Source of the DNA: Antitrichia curtipendula
Taxonomy: Eukaryota > Streptophyta > Bryopsida > Hypnales > Leucodontaceae
Direction of reading: 5' to 3'
Length of the DNA stretch: 64,000 bases
NCBI GenBank assembly: GCA_951230915.1
Contig: OX579634.1
Span: forward strand, 51,411,570 to 51,475,569
Shown here piece by piece: positions 61,966-64,000 of the stretch. How positions within the stretch are numbered: position 1 is the stretch's first letter; the number at the start of each line of letters is the position of its first letter. A program made the translations under genes and the position numbers. The notes beneath the pieces were generated by a model, which worked only from the letters and a program-made list of their open reading frames with translations, had not been told where the DNA came from and searched no databases.

Positions 61966-62169
61966 CATGTAGAACCTCTCTTAGTGCATGGTGCCAGGAT
62001 TATGCACTAAGAGAGGTTTATGCATTTAGAGAGTTGTAATAATGACCACCTAACACACATTAACTTCCAACACTTCCTTTCAGGAAAAATCCTTGAACTT
62101 AGGCCCACCTACTAACTCCACAAGTGATAGTTATGCACCAAGAGAGGATGCACTAAGAGGTTCCACCTG
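61966..62169. mobile_element. Pogo/Emigrant-like MITE, 204 bp, TA-flanked
   Basis: The left terminus CATGTAGAACCTCTCTTAG and the right terminus read inward, CAGGTGGAACCTCTTAG, match. TA flanks both (61964-61965 and 62170-62171). CAG...AACCTCT ends with a TA duplication resemble the pogo-derived Emigrant group of plants. Inside, AACCTCTCTTAGTGCAT (61973-61989) and its exact complement (62002-62018) form a 17-bp hairpin with a 12-nt loop. Confidence 0.75.
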
Positions 62170-62171
62170 TA

Positions 62172-63668
62172 TTGTTGATCTTGTTTGACCTTGCTCATGG
62201 TTATCGATCTGCATAGAAAAGCAAAAGAGCTCGTGTTGAGATTGGATTCTCGGATACACACCCATGATCAGATCAGATTACTAAGGCTCATGCCCAGGGA
62301 AATGGAAGGGTCTATCCACTAATTTCAGGGGCAAAGCAATAAATCAACCTTCCAGAATCATTCAAGCTCTAAGTGCTACATTTCAAGAATTCACAACAGT
62401 CTAGAGAAAAGAGTGAACAGCACTTGAAACTTGTCAATGGTGAGAAGGTACTGAAGCTGTATGCTAGGGACCTGAACTTGTCTCCTATACAGACATCCTA
62501 TACCGACAATTCACGCACGTTGTTGGTCTTCAATCAACTGCGTAACTGCTGTAAATTGGTGCAAAGCATGACTGACTCGGCTAAATGTCTGTTACTGGAC
62601 CTCTGATATTTGGATTGCCACTCACTTACAACCTATAACCTCAAACTTGAAACTTGCAGAAGAAATTCATAATGATAAAAGCATGCACAACACATTTGGC
62701 TCTTCTACCCAAAGATCTGTCTACAGGCCTATTTGCCTCCCAAAAATCGCATTCATACATAAGGTGAAAACACCCCAAACCATCAAAATAACTAATTCAG
62801 CATAGTTGGAGGCACCTTTTTCTAGAAAAAAACAATTTTGTAGTATTAGCAACTGAAAATCATGAATTTTCAAGAAAAACATAATATAATTTCTAGATGA
62901 AACATTTTTGGATAATTACCATGAATTTTCAAAGTGAAACTCCCTAGGCCACTAAAACCATCACATAGCTTGATCATAATACTGATATCTACCAATTCAC
63001 GGGCAACCAATCAAAGTTAGGTACCAATCAACCAATCAAAGTTAAGTATGAGAACAATTTAATTGCACTTTGGGAGACACTTTAAATAGAAGTTTACTTG
63101 TCCGGAATGGGTACAGTTTTGGGTGTTTTCACCTCGTGCTAATAATGCATCAAGTCCTATCTCTGACCTCACAGAAAAGAGAGAACACCACTTCAAACGA
63201 ACCAATGGTGACCTCCATTTTGTATCATCAACGAAAACGGAGCAAGAGAAGATAATAAATGATGCACTCTAAACACGAACAGATTGGAAAAGCAGGAACC
63301 CCAGCAGGTGATCAGAAAGGGCTCATGGCCTGAAATTCTGCATTGAAGAGATGGCAAGACTGTACAGAGTGGCCAATTCCAAAGAATAGCCCAAATATGA
63401 ACCCTGAGAATTAACTGAGAATAGTGTAAGCCCTAAGTTAGCGATCGCAATAGCTCCCGCTTGGGTACCATGTCCAAGTCTTTAGCCCTCTCTCCCACTT
63501 GCTGCCAAATTCTAGGTCCCGACTCCCCCCTCCCCGAACTAGAATGAAATTTTTTCTTACAGTCCGGGGAGCGGAAAAGCTGGTTCAGTTGGCTCCGCAA
63601 GCACCTTGGGTGGAGCTATGGAGAACAGAAACTGCCTGTCATTGGGATTCGACGACTTCTTGTCGCCT
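62172..63668. other. Intergenic stretch with internal duplication and repeat R2
   Basis: GAACAGCACTTGAAACTTGTC (62414) and GAACACCACTTCAAACGAACC (63181) belong to a diverged duplication of about 40 bp flanked by AAAAGAG and CAATGGTGA. R2 copy b lies between them. No supported gene. Confidence 0.45.
62759..63006 (+). repeat. Dispersed repeat R2, copy b
   Basis: Matches 35447-35690: GGTGAAAACACC, TTTTGTAGTATTAGCAA, GAAAATCATGAA, CTCCCTAGG and CATCACATAG occur in the same order. Non-coding. Confidence 0.65.
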
Positions 63669-63991
63669 TTATGTTGGCAAACGATGTTCACCCGATGCTT
63701 CTCTCTCATCCACCGCAACATCAGCTTCAGGTGCTGCTTGCTCTTCAACGCGTGATTCTCCATCTATGGTCAGGCAGGGGATACGAGAGCCGTTAGGAAC
63801 CTGATACTGACCTCCGTTGTTACCAGCAGTAACTCAACTTTTCCAATACACTCGGATGTGCTTCAATTAGCAAGTTAAGTGAAAGAAGTCATGACTTGGC
63901 TAAGAATGACTACACGGCCATTGGGCTTTAAGTGGAAGATGGTGTAGTCCACTATCCCTTCACAGTGGTCTACAACCTCCCACTTGAAATG
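63669..63991 (-). CDS. Last two exons of an unidentified gene running off the right edge
   Basis: The exons 63991-63896 and 63806-63669 join in phase 0 across an 89-bp intron (GTCATG donor, GAGGTCAG acceptor), giving 77 C-terminal residues and a TAA. The first exon starts after an AG with an in-frame TGA just upstream, so coding must come from an exon beyond base 64000. The peptide reads HFKWEVVDHCEGIVDYTIF, then LKPNGRVVILSQ and YQVPNGSRIPCLTIDGE, and ends in an acidic Ala/Glu-rich tail. The mixed hydrophobic and charged pattern with Gly-rich turns looks like a folded domain. I do not recognise the family. A 68-codon frame in another register (63763-63557) overlaps but fits the splice signals less well. 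Confidence 0.45.
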
Positions 63992-64000
63992 CTTTCATAG

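Noticed and set aside
1..64000. tRNA, rRNA and organelle genes
   Set aside because: I found no cloverleaf B-box (GGTTCGAATCC-like) or rRNA segments, and the spliced genes exclude an organellar origin.

Overview
The window is nuclear DNA of a land plant. The evidence is canonical GT-AG introns (several only 90-200 bp), a seed-maturation-type (SMP) LEA gene, a nodulin-like major-facilitator gene, and plant-style transposon termini (Stowaway, pogo/Emigrant, PIF/Harbinger and CACTA types). The intergenic DNA is very AT-rich and gene-poor, while the two host genes have GC-rich exons. A bryophyte, lycophyte or fern fits better than a grass or eudicot, but I cannot fix the species from sequence alone.

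Layout. (1) Bases 1-9.2 kb hold a divergent gene pair that looks like one large DNA transposon. On the minus strand is a multi-exon gene (six exons visible, continuing past the left edge) whose product carries a ParB/sulfiredoxin-like DGNHR box. On the plus strand is a two-exon MULE-type transposase with a WRKY-GCM1-like zinc finger, a DDE core and a SWIM finger. Each frame has a single in-frame stop codon. The minus gene has a 124-bp-arm hairpin in one intron, and an array of GCCGTYAACGGC palindromes in another. (2) From 9.2 to 18 kb there is no convincing host gene, only transposon remnants. (3) From 18.6 to 20.8 kb lies an SMP/LEA gene with ABRE and RY motifs upstream, a decayed duplicate of its second exon inside the intron, and a Stowaway MITE downstream. 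(4) From 21 to 57.5 kb is a transposon desert dominated by a TTAA-flanked family with CCCYTAAAG...CTTTAGGG ends (at least a dozen copies, some nested or abutting). It also holds a PIF/Harbinger-like element with a TAA duplication, a CACTA element with an ATA duplication nested in a TTAA-family copy, a TA-flanked MITE, and islands in which a short AATT-centred palindromic word is scattered dozens of times. (5) From 57.6 to 61.7 kb is a complete three-exon nodulin-like MFS transporter gene with a G-box/ABRE pair upstream and a three-copy repeat of about 190 bp directly before its ATG. (6) From 61.9 to 64 kb are a pogo-like MITE, a second copy of a dispersed repeat, and the last two exons of an unidentified minus-strand gene that runs off the right edge.

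How the parts relate. The three host genes show no operon-like link. The SMP protein (desiccation protection) and the transporter both have ACGT-core motifs upstream, which would fit ABA or stress regulation, but this is inference. The most unusual content is the MULE transposase paired with a ParB-like protein and an iterated palindrome array, and the TTAA-flanked repeat family whose termini resemble piggyBac rather than the usual plant MITE groups.
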